A DNA stretch of 64,000 bases, taken from Microtetraspora sp. NBRC 16547. GTDB taxonomy: Bacteria; Actinomycetota; Actinomycetes; Streptosporangiales; Streptosporangiaceae. Below the pieces are notes generated by a model, which worked only from the letters and a program-made list of their open reading frames with translations, was not told the origin of the DNA and did no database searches. The stretch is from contig NZ_BSSE01000006.1 of NCBI RefSeq assembly GCF_030268965.1, positions 1 through 64,000 on the forward strand, in the 5' to 3' direction. Positions within the stretch are counted from its first letter, which is position 1. Each line of letters opens with the position of its first letter. Positions 16,459 to 25,061 of the stretch are shown in pieces. The position numbers and the translations under genes were made by a program.

Positions 16459-16863
16459 TCACACGGACACTACGGTCACTACGCTTTCGAGCCCCTTGAA
16501 GTCGGCGTCGTTGCGCGTGTAGAGCGGCAGGCCTCGAGTGGATGCCACCGCTGCGATCATCAGATCCATCCTGCGAGGACGAGGGTCGCGATCGGCGGCG
16601 ATCGTGAGGGCCACCAGGGTCCCGTAGCGGGCGGCGGCGTCGCCGTCGAAGGGAAGCGGTTCGAAATCGGTGACGGCTGCCCCTAGTTTCTCCATGCGTG
16701 CGGCTCTGGCTCCAGCGTCTTTGGCCATGGCGACGCCTTGGTGGAGTTCGGCAAGAGTGATAGCGGTGATCTCCGGGATGGTCGGCAACCGCGCTGGGTC
16801 GATCAGACCCAGATCGATGTAGGTGCAGGTGTCGAGCACCCCCGACTCGTCACGGTCCGGCAT
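16459..16863 (-). CDS. PIN-domain toxin (VapC type), second module
   Basis: With the ATG at 16863 the protein is 134 aa. PIN acidic residues are visible: Asp11 in [10 protein letters not shown], Glu39 in [12 protein letters not shown], Asp100 in [11 protein letters not shown], and Asp119/Asp121 in [10 protein letters not shown]. It is a predicted Mg2+-dependent ribonuclease. The start lies 14 bases inside the end of the antitoxin gene, a typical coupled arrangement. It is only about 11 kb from the other vapBC module but pairs with a different antitoxin type. Confidence 0.87.
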   Translation of the reverse strand: MPDRDESGVLDTCTYIDLGLIDPARLPTIPEITAITLAELHQGVAMAKDAGARAARMEKLGAAVTDFEPLPFDGDAAARYGTLVALTIAADRDPRPRRMDLMIAAVASTRGLPLYTRNDADFKGLESVVTVVSV

Positions 16864-17137
16864 GGTGGCGCTCCCAGGGATCGTTGTCGTCGCCGACGCG
16901 GTCTTCCGTGCCGAAGAACTCATCGGCCTCTTGCCGCATGCGCTCGTAGTCCACGTGTGGTAGCCGACGATGGCGAGCGACCAATTCCTCCGCGGTCAGG
17001 CGTCGTCTGCGGGCCAGGGGCCGCAATTCGGCGACCTCGATGCCGTTGCGGGTGATGTGGTAGACCTCGCCCGCTTCCACCGCATCCATGACGGCAGCCG
17101 AGTTGTTGCGGAACTCGCGCTGCGTAATCGTCTTCAT
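16850..17137 (-). CDS. Phd/YefM-type antitoxin
   Basis: A 95-aa protein starting [20 protein letters not shown], the classic Phd/YefM N-terminal DNA-binding fold, followed by [13 protein letters not shown]. The C-terminal half is charged and probably wraps the PIN toxin. I chose ATG 17137 because the family starts here. The longer open frame upstream has no family similarity. A TGCATCCAATGTAGCTTCTGG stretch just upstream of the start may hold the operator. Confidence 0.87.
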   Translation of the reverse strand: MKTITQREFRNNSAAVMDAVEAGEVYHITRNGIEVAELRPLARRRRLTAEELVARHRRLPHVDYERMRQEADEFFGTEDRVGDDNDPWERHHAGP

Positions 17138-17388
17138 GCATCCAATGTAGCTTCTGGTGTCCCCAGGTGCTACGACGTTGTTCTTCGCCGGCGGATCCAA
17201 CGTCGTCGACGGCAACCCCGACGGCACGGCTGCCCGGCCTGCTCGCAGGCCGCCGGGCAGCTTTCGCCGGCCCCCGGGTCGTGGTGCCGAAGGTCATGGA
17301 GTCGCACGGCCCCAAGGCCGGCGGCGGTCCGGATCTCTGCTCAGCTTCGTCGTAGGCCTGCGGGCGGCCTTAATAGGGCTGGAACAGA
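17138..17388. other. Intergenic stretch with one hairpin
   Basis: No gene is convincing. GCTGCCCGGC (17229-17238) and GCCGGGCAGC (17252-17261) form a 10-bp stem followed by TTT, a possible terminator of unknown partner. Confidence 0.35.
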
Positions 17389-17940
17389 TCACGCTGTCCA
17401 GGCCGGATCCCGACCGATGATGCCGAGCAGGCGGTCGAACAGCGGAGCGTCGTCCGACACTGCCACCGGCGGCCCGAAGACACCGCGTTTCCTGGCCACC
17501 TCCACCATCTGGTCAGTGAAGTGCAGCGCCCGCGAGACGGCCTCGGGGTCCGGCTCGTACTCCTGACCGGTGGCTCTGGCCAGGTCCCAGCCGTGCACGA
17601 TCATGTCGACGAGGTACATGTGGGCCAGCGCGGTCATCGGCAGGCCCATGGCGGGGCTGGTCCCCTCCCATGCCTCGGGCCGCGACCAGGCGTCCAGCGT
17701 GCCCTCCGCTCGCTCGGGGAAGTCGCCCGTGTAAGGTCCCTGCTCGACGCTCGGTCCCTTGCGAGCCAGTGACTCGAACATCTCCGCCACCCACTCGAGG
17801 TGGTTGATCAGGTCCTTGACGTCGAACTTCGCGCATGGCGTCGAGAACCCGAGCTGCTCCTGCCGAACCGCGCGCACCAATCCTGTGGTCCGTTCGGTGG
17901 CGCGCGTCATGAGCGGCATCATGTCTTCCATGGCAGCCAT
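17389..17940 (-). CDS. TIGR03086-family (DinB-like) protein
   Basis: The 183-aa protein starts MAAMEDMMPLMTRATERTTG and contains FDVKDLINHLEWVAEMF and YLVDMIVHGWDLARATG. The helical NHL...HGWDLA pattern is typical of TIGR03086/mycothiol-dependent maleylpyruvate isomerase-like proteins, which use His residues to hold a metal. The actual substrate is unknown. The start lies within ten bases of the start of the divergent AraC gene, so its promoter must sit inside that gene's coding sequence or the annotated starts are slightly wrong. Confidence 0.8.
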   Translation of the reverse strand: MAAMEDMMPLMTRATERTTGLVRAVRQEQLGFSTPCAKFDVKDLINHLEWVAEMFESLARKGPSVEQGPYTGDFPERAEGTLDAWSRPEAWEGTSPAMGLPMTALAHMYLVDMIVHGWDLARATGQEYEPDPEAVSRALHFTDQMVEVARKRGVFGPPVAVSDDAPLFDRLLGIIGRDPAWTA

Positions 17941-18757
17941 CGTGCCCCGCCTGCCCGAGGCGCGGCTTGTAGAAACGCGACAGCGTGGCTGGGTCAATCC
18001 ATACGCGGGGCTCAACGCCTTCGATTTCGTCCGACAGGCGCCATCATCCGAAATTTCGGCGTATGTGGAGCACTTCTGGGTCGTCACATGGGCTGACCTC
18101 GCTGAGCCGTACGAACAGCGCATCGTCTCGCACCCCACCGTGAACATGACGATCGCCCAGGACTTTCACCGGATCGCGGGAGTGATCAAGGGCGGGTTCT
18201 CCTACACGATGCGGGGCAGCGGCCGCGTGCTCGGCACGCGCTTCCGCCCTGGCGGCTTCCGGCCGTTCCTCGGCGGTCCGGTGTCCCAGCTGACCGGCCG
18301 CTTCGTGGAGATCAGCGAGATGTACAGCGCAGCTGGCGCGACCCTGGTCGAGCAAGTCCTGACCGAGTCCAATCCCCGGGCCGCCATCGCACTCACCGAG
18401 ACGTTCCTGCTGAGTCTGGGGCCAAATCAGGATCCGCTAGCGGAAGAGGTCGCGGCATTGGTGGCGATGGCGGAGAGCGACGTGTCCGTGACCAGGGTCG
18501 ACGAGCTGGCCGCCAGATCGGGGCGGTCGGTGCGCTCGCTGCAGCGGCTGTTCCGGGACTATGTCGGCATCGGCCCCAAGTGGGTGATTCGCCGCTTCCG
18601 CCTGCACGAGGCCGCGGAGCGGGTTTACCAGGGCCTTGACCTCGCCACGCTGGCCGCCGAGCTTGGCTACACCGATCAGGCCCACCTGACCCGCGACTTC
18701 ACCGCCGCGGTTGGCATGCCGCCCGCGGCCTACGCCCGGCTCAGAAGCCAGGCCTGA
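17930..18757 (+). CDS. AraC-family transcriptional regulator
   Basis: The C-terminus carries the double helix-turn-helix: VDELAARSGRSVRSLQRLFR, then LATLAAELGYTDQAHLTRDF. The N-terminal half (NPYAGLNAFDFVRQ, YVEHFWVVTWDL-like) matches the DUF6597-type sensor domain. I put the start at ATG 17930. ATGs at 17909 and 17921 and a GTG at 17942 are alternatives. It diverges from the TIGR03086 gene, with start codons overlapping, and probably controls it. Confidence 0.8.
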   Translation: MAAIVPRLPEARLVETRQRGWVNPYAGLNAFDFVRQAPSSEISAYVEHFWVVTWADLAEPYEQRIVSHPTVNMTIAQDFHRIAGVIKGGFSYTMRGSGRVLGTRFRPGGFRPFLGGPVSQLTGRFVEISEMYSAAGATLVEQVLTESNPRAAIALTETFLLSLGPNQDPLAEEVAALVAMAESDVSVTRVDELAARSGRSVRSLQRLFRDYVGIGPKWVIRRFRLHEAAERVYQGLDLATLAAELGYTDQAHLTRDFTAAVGMPPAAYARLRSQA

Positions 18758-18895
18758 TCCAAACGTTCACTGGGAGTCCGTCTCCGGCGGGGTTCGCCGG
18801 TGAGTCGCGTGACTCCCAGCCGGTGCGCCGTGCCGGGGCCAGGGTGAGGCGTCCGTACGACCTCGCCGGTCGCGGCATTAGGTCGTGTCTGACGG

Positions 18896-19957
18896 CTACC
18901 GGTCAGAGGTCTCCCGTTCGCGAAGCGGCTGCTCGACAGCCTCCTGGACGCGGAGCTTGGTCTGACGGCGGCGGCGGGAGGCCAGAGCCGCGATGACGAG
19001 CCCGCAAAGGACGATGAGGAAAAGCAGCAGTGCCCAGGGGATGGTCCAGGCGTGCGTGGTGCTCTCAACGTTGGCGAGCGGGGCGACCGAGCCCGCCGCG
19101 TCGGTGAGCAGCGGCATGAGGGTGACCGTCCCCGTCAGTCTCAGCGCGGGAACCACTCCGTGTATCGGCACGGAGACCTTCCAGGTGTCGCCTGGGAGCA
19201 ACTCGGGCGAATCGTCGATGTGCCCCGCGTCCCCGCTCAGGCGCCCGAGGGGGCCGGATATGGACACCGTCTGCCGAGCGGTGAGGATGGCGTTGCCCGT
19301 GTTGTGGATCGTGTACGTGACGGTGGCATCACCCTTTCCCAAGGGGTTGGGCGTGCCCGAGTAGCGCACGTGCAGGTCCTCTACCGAGAGGCTCGGCTTG
19401 AGCTCTCCCCCCACGCGCAGGCGGATCCGGATGCCGAGACGGTGGTCCCCTTCGCTCCCGTCCGCTTCGCCGGCCTGCGCCGGCGAGGTGACGATGCCGC
19501 CCATGTATTCGCCGGGCGCGGCGCTGTCCGGAAGGGCGACGGTGAACGGCACCTCGACCGATGTGCCGGGCGGGACCGTCACGTCGGACCGGTCCGTGTG
19601 GACCCACGCACCCACCCCGGTCGACTTCGCGTCCTTCGCGGCCAGGTCGAGCCGGCCCTGCTCGGTGGTGAACCCGTCAGCGGCGTACACGGCCAGGTGC
19701 AGCGGCGTCGTGCCGTGGTTGACGACCACGAGGCCATCGTCCAACTGCCCGCCCGGGTCGAGGGTGTAGCGGTAGTTCTGGCGGCCGGACCCGAAGTCAT
19801 TGGAGGCCGTCCTGACCGCCCAGGAGACCTCGCCGTCCGCCGCCGCGGCGGGTGCCGTTCCCACTCCGAGGAAGCCGAGCACGGCGAGCAGCACCACGAC
19901 GGTGGCCTGGGCGAGGGATCCGGCTGCTGTGGTCGTACGCGGTCTGGGCAGGTGCAT
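18896..19957 (-). CDS. DUF916/WxL-interacting-like membrane-anchored surface protein
   Basis: The layout is a signal peptide (core ATVVVLLAVLGFLGVGTAPA), a first Ig-like domain with RYTLDPGGQLDDGLVVVN typical of DUF916, a second domain with LSVEDLHVRYSGTPNPLGKG, and a C-terminal membrane helix (IPWALLLFLIVLCGLVIAAL) followed by basic residues. DUF916 proteins bind peptidoglycan or WxL proteins in other bacteria. The role here is unknown. ATG 19957 is preceded by GAGGA eight bases upstream. Length is 353 aa. Confidence 0.78.
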   Translation of the reverse strand: MHLPRPRTTTAAGSLAQATVVVLLAVLGFLGVGTAPAAAADGEVSWAVRTASNDFGSGRQNYRYTLDPGGQLDDGLVVVNHGTTPLHLAVYAADGFTTEQGRLDLAAKDAKSTGVGAWVHTDRSDVTVPPGTSVEVPFTVALPDSAAPGEYMGGIVTSPAQAGEADGSEGDHRLGIRIRLRVGGELKPSLSVEDLHVRYSGTPNPLGKGDATVTYTIHNTGNAILTARQTVSISGPLGRLSGDAGHIDDSPELLPGDTWKVSVPIHGVVPALRLTGTVTLMPLLTDAAGSVAPLANVESTTHAWTIPWALLLFLIVLCGLVIAALASRRRRQTKLRVQEAVEQPLRERETSDR

Positions 19958-20003
19958 CTGATGGTCCTCGGGCAGTTCTGGGAGCGGCGGGATGGAAGGC
20001 ATG

Positions 20004-20041
20004 CGGTGGCGTGGAGGACCTGTGGTGGCGTGGAGGACCTG
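20004..20041. repeat. Two tandem 19-bp units
   Basis: The unit TGGTGGCGTGGAGGACCTG occurs twice in direct succession, followed by a partial third. It lies between the DUF916-like gene and the terminator of the phosphatase gene. Confidence 0.6.
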
Positions 20042-20043
20042 TG

Positions 20044-20074
20044 GTGGGGTGGGCACCGTCGGTGCCCACCCCAC
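20044..20074 (-). terminator. Terminator behind the phosphatase gene
   Basis: A perfect 14-bp stem (GTGGGGTGGGCACC and its complement) with a GTC loop. It lies 67 bases downstream of the minus-strand phosphatase stop codon. Confidence 0.65.
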
Positions 20075-20140
20075 GAGGTTGAGCGGGCCGGATCAGCTCA
20101 GCGCGGTGAGCGTGAGGAGCCCGGCACCACTCTCAGTCGT

Positions 20141-21670
20141 CTACTGAAGCCAGCCGGAGTCAGCCGCGGCCGACGTGTTCTCGTTGGCCTTGCCCTCGTT
20201 CGTGTGGATCACGACCTTGTCGACGCTGGAGCCGACCCCCGGAGCAGCGTCGGCACCGTTGTTCGGGCCGCACCACTTCACCTTGCCGAGCTCCACCGCG
20301 GCGTTGGGGGCGGCGCAGGTGCCGCTGCGGATGTTCTCGACGACGAGCTTGTTGCCGCGCACCTGGACCCGCACGTAGGTGCGGACGTGCTCCTGGTTCT
20401 CGACCGAGTTGGCCCAGTGGCTCTTGGGGTTCAGCGGGTCGGGACCGTAGTTCGGGTCCTTGTTCGGGTCCGGAGCGGTGAGGTCGTAGTACTTCGAACC
20501 CGACGCGGAGTTCGCCGTCACGTAGATGACGCCACCCGGACCCTTGGACACCTCGGCGGCGCCGGGCTGCTCGTCCGTGTTCGCCTTCTGACCGTTCTTG
20601 ATCACGTAGCTGCGCGAGTAGCTGTGGTCGTGACCCTGCAGGACCAGGTCGATGCCGAGGTTCGAGAAGGCGGTCGGGAAGTCCTGACGGCGCTTCTTGT
20701 TGTCGGAGTCGTTCGCGTGGCTGGCCGGCGAGTAGATCGCGTGGTGGTAGATGAGCACCGTGTGCTTGGCGTCGGCGCCCTGCTCCTTGACGACCTTGGT
20801 GATGTAGTCGATGTGCGCGGCGTCGGCGTCGTTGGCGTAGGCGTTGCTGTTGATGTCGATGAACAGGACGTTCTTGTACTTGAACCAGTAGTTACCGCCC
20901 GACCGGGTCGTCGCGCTGCCGTTGTAGTACGGCGCGGAACGGTCGGTGTTCGGCGTCCAGAAGTGCTGTTCGTACGCCTTGCCGCCGACGTCGTGGTTAC
21001 CGATGGTGGCGGCCCACGGGTACTGGCGCAGCTTGGCGGGCGCGAGGAACGCGTCCCACTGCGACTCGGTGTTGGCGGTCTCGACCTGGTCACCGCCCGA
21101 GACCAGCAGCTCGGCCTTCGGGTTGGCGGCGAGCGCGACGTCCAGGGTGTCGAGCCACCCGGCGCCGTCCTTCGCCGTGCTGCCGGACGAGCCGATCTGC
21201 GGGTCGCCGAAGAACAGGAAGTCGAGGTTGTTGCCGTTGAAGTCCTGGGTCGTGAAGGAGTACGTCGGGGACCACTGGCCCTCGGCGCCGACACGGTAGG
21301 AGTACGAGGTGTTCTGCTTCAGGCTGTCGATCGTGGCGTGGGCGTTGTAGCCGCCGTTGACGCTGTTGGCGGCGACCGTGGCCGGGAAGGTGACGGCGCT
21401 TGCGGGGAACTGGCCGTCGACGAGCTTGGACGTCGGCGCGACCTGGACCACCTGCGCGGTGTCGGCCGAGGAGTACCACGACACGACGCGCTGCGTTTCG
21501 TTGGTGCCCACGCCGAGGACGATGCCGGTGAGCGTCGTGCTGTCAGCGTGGGCCGCGGACGCCAGGCCGCCGCCGAACACCGCGGTGACACCGATGGCCG
21601 CCGCGGTGGCGCCCATGGCCATCCGGCGCAGAACAGACCCCGGGCCTTGTGGCCCCTTGTCGAGCTTCAT
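20141..21670 (-). CDS. Secreted purple-acid-phosphatase-like metallophosphoesterase
   Basis: This 509-aa secreted enzyme should release phosphate from phosphomonoesters. Residues 1-42 form a signal peptide with a twin-arginine-like LRRMAMG and an AHA cleavage site. Residues 45-142 form the fibronectin-like N-terminal domain of purple acid phosphatases (NTSYSYRVG near 120-128). The metal motifs follow: GDPQIG (155-160), GGDQVE (192-197), GNHD (224-227), YHHAIYS (about 295) and GHDHSYSRS (about 330). ATG 21670 was chosen over an upstream GTG because it starts the signal peptide. A PHO-box-like repeat lies 60 bases upstream. The HupE-like gene precedes it in the same direction. Confidence 0.88.
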   Translation of the reverse strand: MKLDKGPQGPGSVLRRMAMGATAAAIGVTAVFGGGLASAAHADSTTLTGIVLGVGTNETQRVVSWYSSADTAQVVQVAPTSKLVDGQFPASAVTFPATVAANSVNGGYNAHATIDSLKQNTSYSYRVGAEGQWSPTYSFTTQDFNGNNLDFLFFGDPQIGSSGSTAKDGAGWLDTLDVALAANPKAELLVSGGDQVETANTESQWDAFLAPAKLRQYPWAATIGNHDVGGKAYEQHFWTPNTDRSAPYYNGSATTRSGGNYWFKYKNVLFIDINSNAYANDADAAHIDYITKVVKEQGADAKHTVLIYHHAIYSPASHANDSDNKKRRQDFPTAFSNLGIDLVLQGHDHSYSRSYVIKNGQKANTDEQPGAAEVSKGPGGVIYVTANSASGSKYYDLTAPDPNKDPNYGPDPLNPKSHWANSVENQEHVRTYVRVQVRGNKLVVENIRSGTCAAPNAAVELGKVKWCGPNNGADAAPGVGSSVDKVVIHTNEGKANENTSAAADSGWLQ

Positions 21671-21729
21671 GTGTTTCCATCCATTTGGGGGAGTTGGGGA
21701 GATTTGCACGCTTTCGAAAAGCCGTGTCG

Positions 21730-21751
21730 TGGAGGTGAACGTGGGGTGGGC
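21730..21751 (-). promoter_or_regulatory. PHO-box-like direct repeat upstream of the phosphatase
   Basis: Two adjacent 11-base units on the minus strand, GCCCACCCCAC then GTTCACCTCCA, fit the loose pattern of the actinobacterial PhoP box (repeats related to GTTCACC). The site is 60 bases before the phosphatase start. That a phosphatase gene follows makes phosphate control plausible. Confidence 0.45.
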
Positions 21752-21786
21752 AGGCTGTTGCGCTCGCCGGAAGTTGTGACGTGATC

Positions 21787-23001
21787 TCAGATTTCAAGAA
21801 CGCGTTGCACGAACCACACCAGGCCCATCACGGACACACCCGTCGCGATGGCACCCGTCGCCCACAGTCCCGCGGCCGGTCGGCGGTGGCGCAGCAGGGC
21901 GAGCAGCGGGAAGACGACGATGATGATCGCCAGCTGGACGACCTCGATGCCCACGTTGAAGACGAGCAGCGACCACAGAAGCGTCCACGACCAGGCCTGG
22001 TCGATTCCCAGGGCCGCGGCGAAGCCGAGACCGTGCACGAGGCCGAAGCAGAAGACCACCGCGAGCCGGGTCCAGCCCGCGCGGTCCAGGGCGAGGTGAC
22101 CGTGACCGACCGTCTCGAGATCTGTGGCGTGCGATCGGCGTCGCCAGATCCGCCACAGATGCCAGCCGGCCACGACCGAGATCGAGAGGGCGATCACCGG
22201 CTCGACGAGCGACGCGGGCACCTCCACGAGGCCGAGAGCGGCGAGGATGAAGGTCACCGAGTGGGCCAGCGTGAAGGTCGTCGCCGCCAGCACGATCTCG
22301 CGCAGGCGGCGTGATCCCGCGATGAGCGCCAGCAGGAACAGGATGTGGTCGATTCCGTCGAGCAGGTGCTCGGCTCCGAGCCGGAAGAACTGCCAGAACC
22401 GCTCGATCCAGGACTGTTGCGTGGAGAACGACCGATGCTGAGCGTCGAGGGCGGTGCTTCCGGACTGCAGGTCGAGGTCGTAGGTGACGATCGTCTTGCT
22501 GTCGCGTACATAGCCCTCGGAACCCGGGAACAGCCCGCTGCGTACGTCGTGCGCTTCAGCGGACTCCGGGCACCGGTAGTCGAGGACCAGCAGCGCGTAT
22601 GGGACGCCCTCGCGTCGCCCGATCGTGAAGTCGCCGTCCCGGGCCGGGGCGCACGCGCTACCTCCGGCCGTGACGCCGAACCGTTCGGTCACGTACGCGA
22701 CGACCGAGTCGGCGTGGGTGTTGAGTGTGGCGGCCTGCTCCGCGGCGTCACCGGACTCGAACGCCGCGGTGCCCGCGCGGAAGAGCTGATCGTTCTTCTC
22801 GTTGTCGGCGGCGGAGACGACGAGCAGGTCGTACTCCAGTTGCAGCTCGGTGCGGACGTGCCCGGCCTCGGTCGAGGTGAGGTCGGCGTACACGGTCGAG
22901 GTGAACCCGTGGGCGAGAGCGGGCGCGGCACTGAGCAGGACGGCCACGGCTACGGCGGCGATGACGGCACCGGCACGACGCCGTGCGGCGGGGGACATAT
23001 G
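21787..23001 (-). CDS. HupE/UreJ-like membrane protein
   Basis: A 404-aa protein with a signal peptide (core VAVAVLLSAAPALAHG), an extracellular domain of about 190 residues, and a C-terminal block of six to seven helices. The membrane block begins FRLGAEHLLDGIDHILFLLA, the HxxxGxDHxLF motif of HupE/UreJ proteins, which are linked to nickel/cobalt uptake in some cases. The combined exported domain suggests HupE_UreJ_2. AAAGGAG precedes ATG 23001. It is upstream of the phosphatase gene, separated by 117 bases that include the PHO-box-like site. A metal supply role for the phosphatases is a guess. Confidence 0.8.
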   Translation of the reverse strand, partial: HMSPAARRRAGAVIAAVAVAVLLSAAPALAHGFTSTVYADLTSTEAGHVRTELQLEYDLLVVSAADNEKNDQLFRAGTAAFESGDAAEQAATLNTHADSVVAYVTERFGVTAGGSACAPARDGDFTIGRREGVPYALLVLDYRCPESAEAHDVRSGLFPGSEGYVRDSKTIVTYDLDLQSGSTALDAQHRSFSTQQSWIERFWQFFRLGAEHLLDGIDHILFLLALIAGSRRLREIVLAATTFTLAHSVTFILAALGLVEVPASLVEPVIALSISVVAGWHLWRIWRRRSHATDLETVGHGHLALDRAGWTRLAVVFCFGLVHGLGFAAALGIDQAWSWTLLWSLLVFNVGIEVVQLAIIIVVFPLLALLRHRRPAAGLWATGAIATGVSVMGLVWFVQRVLEI

Positions 23002-23036
23002 ACTCCTTTTGCGGTTTGGTGTACGAAATCTGCTCG

Positions 23037-23052
23037 ACTCGGATGAACGAGT
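23037..23052. promoter_or_regulatory. Inverted repeat between HupE-like gene and lipoprotein gene
   Basis: ACTCG-GATGAA-CGAGT is a short dyad in the divergent intergenic region, 36 bases before the HupE-like start. It could be an operator shared by both genes. Confidence 0.3.
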
Positions 23053-23172
23053 GGCCTCTCGCACGCGAACTCGCGACGAACCAAACCCGGCGGAGGCGGC
23101 CTCAGCTCCGAAGGCCGCAAACAATGAGGTAGGAAGTAGGCGCACTTCCCGCCATCCCGGAGGACGATCTCA

Positions 23173-23844
23173 ATGCGCCCTCGACTTCTGCCTGCCGGCA
23201 CACTGGCCGCTGCAGTCGCGACCGCTCTACTGGTCAGCGGATGCGGCTCCGGTGACGACTGGTCCCGGCCGCACGCGAAGCCCAGCGCCGTCGGCACCCC
23301 CGGCCCGGGGTTCTTCCCGGCCGCGTCGCCCGCCCCGGAGGCGACGATCACGCCGCGACCCGGCTCGTGGAACGGGGTTCGCCCGTCGGAGGGCTACCGA
23401 GTGGTGCTGCTCACCGCGGGGGACGACCCCCAGACCAAGACGCTGGTGAACGCCGTGACGGAGTGGGCCGAGGAGGAGCGCGTCAGCCTCAAGACCCTCA
23501 CGGCCACGGAGCCGGACCAGTTCATCCCGCGCATCAGCAGCGCGATCGAGATGAAGCCCGACCTCATCATCAGCGCCGGCAACGACCTCATCGACCCCCT
23601 GGCCATGGTCAGTCCCAACCACCTCGACCAGCAGTTCCTCGTGGTCGGCGCCGAACTGGCCGAGCCCACGGGGAACGTCACCGCCACCGACTGGACCGGT
23701 GCGTCGTTCCGCGGCGAGGGGCTCGGCATGTCGTCGACGTACGACCCCGCCACCTTCACCCCCGAGCGTGCCGGGCGCGCCGTCCGGGCCGGTGCCGCGG
23801 CGGTGCTCAACGGCTTGACCGGCCTGGTGATCTGGATCGACTAG
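23173..23844 (+). CDS. Lipoprotein with BMP-like substrate-binding fold
   Basis: A lipobox LLVSGC at about residue 24 follows a typical signal peptide. After a Pro-rich linker, the domain reads YRVVLLTAGDDPQTKTLVNA, MKPDLIISAGNDLIDP and QQFLVVGAELAEPTGNVTAT. This layout resembles the BMP/PBP1-type lipoproteins that bind nucleosides, although it is short (223 aa) and lacks the second lobe. GGAGG stands nine bases before ATG 23173. Ligand unknown. It diverges from the HupE/phosphatase genes. Confidence 0.7.
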   Translation: MRPRLLPAGTLAAAVATALLVSGCGSGDDWSRPHAKPSAVGTPGPGFFPAASPAPEATITPRPGSWNGVRPSEGYRVVLLTAGDDPQTKTLVNAVTEWAEEERVSLKTLTATEPDQFIPRISSAIEMKPDLIISAGNDLIDPLAMVSPNHLDQQFLVVGAELAEPTGNVTATDWTGASFRGEGLGMSSTYDPATFTPERAGRAVRAGAAAVLNGLTGLVIWID

Positions 23845-23983
23845 ACCGGGCCGCCGCCGTCCGCCGCCTCGTGATCCGGGAACGCTTCGACCCTGGTCGC
23901 GGACGGCTGCGGCCACCATGGGCGCTCGGCGACATCCGTCGCTGTCTGAGCCCGGAAGGGCGATGTGCCCCCTCGCCTGGTGG

Positions 23984-24372
23984 TCAGGACGACATGCAGG
24001 TGTCCCCTTCCGTACGGACGTTCGGGTAACCGGGGTAGGCCCACTGGCATACGTTCGTCATGGTGACCGCTCTCATTCCACTAGGGCCATAGCACGAGTA
24101 GTTGCCTACGCCGCCCACGCCGCCGAAGTATCCCTGACTCTGGCAGTAGGCGTTCACGTCGCTTTGCGACACGGTCCCGAGCACCTTCGGACCTGAAGGA
24201 GTCGGCTCTCGTCCGTTTGACGATGGCTGCTCCTGTCCGCTTGACGGCGTCCGCTTTCCCGCGTCTGACGGCGGCTCCACTGATGGCGACACCTTTCCCG
24301 CGTCTGGTCGTGGCCGCTCCACTGATGGTGAGGGTGGCTTCTCGGACGCCGAGGGCTTCGTGCCCTTCGGCG
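23984..24372 (-). pseudogene. Cys-rich C-terminal domain remnant with Ser/Pro linker
   Basis: A Ser/Pro/Lys-rich linker (KPSASEKPPSPSVERPRPD and onward) leads to a compact domain with SQSDVNAYCQSQGY, NYSCYGPSGM and NVCQWAYPGYP. Such four-cysteine domains cap the extracellular ends of many actinobacterial membrane kinases and similar receptors. No kinase or membrane helix precedes it. At about 24372 it joins a serine hydrolase fragment in another frame. Confidence 0.55.
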
Positions 24373-24880
24373 CATCGTCTGAGCGTCGACCTCGAAGGTC
24401 CACTGCCCCGCGTCGTAGCTGCCCGCGTACTCCGGCCCGGGTTCGCGCAGCGTCAGCCGTACGGCCTGCGGTGTGGCGCCGAGGAGGTGCTCCAGGCACC
24501 AGTCGATCACCAGGTTGCCCAGCGCCTTGCCGGGGGCGGAGTTGGTGAGCGTGGTGACGGCGAAGCCGCGCTCGGGCACCAGGACGAACGAGGACAACTG
24601 CAGGTTGCCGATGTTGCCGCCGTGCGTGACCAGCCGCACGCCCGCCTGCTCGTCCAGCAGCCACGGCAGCCCGATGCCGGTCCACGGCACGCCGAGCGGG
24701 ACGTGCTCCCTCTGCATCAGCTCCCTGGTGGCGGCGCCGACCGGCTCCTCGCCGCTCGCGCCCAGGTGGAAGGCGGCATAGCGGAGCTGGTCGCGCACCG
24801 ACGACACGAGCCCGCCCTCGGCCATGCGGAACTCGGGCAGCTGCTTGGGCGACCGGCTCGTCAGTAGGATCCCGGGCGGG
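24373..24880 (-). pseudogene. Serine hydrolase (beta-lactamase class C type) C-terminal fragment
   Basis: The frame contains SSVRDQLRYAAFHLG, GVPWTGIGLPWLLDEQAG, VRLVTHGGNIGNLQLSSFVL and VPERGFAVTTLTNSAPG, all typical of the C-terminal half of serine hydrolases such as esterases and D-Ala carboxypeptidase-like proteins. The HGG box is present, but the N-terminal SxxK catalytic serine region is absent. It is cut at both ends. Confidence 0.75.
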
Positions 24881-25061
24881 GATCGCCTTCAGGCGCGGGA
24901 GCGCGACTGAGCACAGCGAAGTGCCGATCGAGGCCATGGAAGCACGGCGCAGCTCCTCGGCGGCATCAACCGAACGGTGGATTTTCGGGTCAGCAGCATT
25001 CGCGGACGAGTATGGCCGGCAGATCGATTCGCCCCGAGCGCAGGCGAAAGATGCTTGAGTC

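Noticed and set aside
19052-21784. 910-codon plus-strand open frame
   Set aside because: It is a shadow of the DUF916-like and phosphatase genes on the other strand. Those have signal peptides and catalytic motifs; this frame has none.
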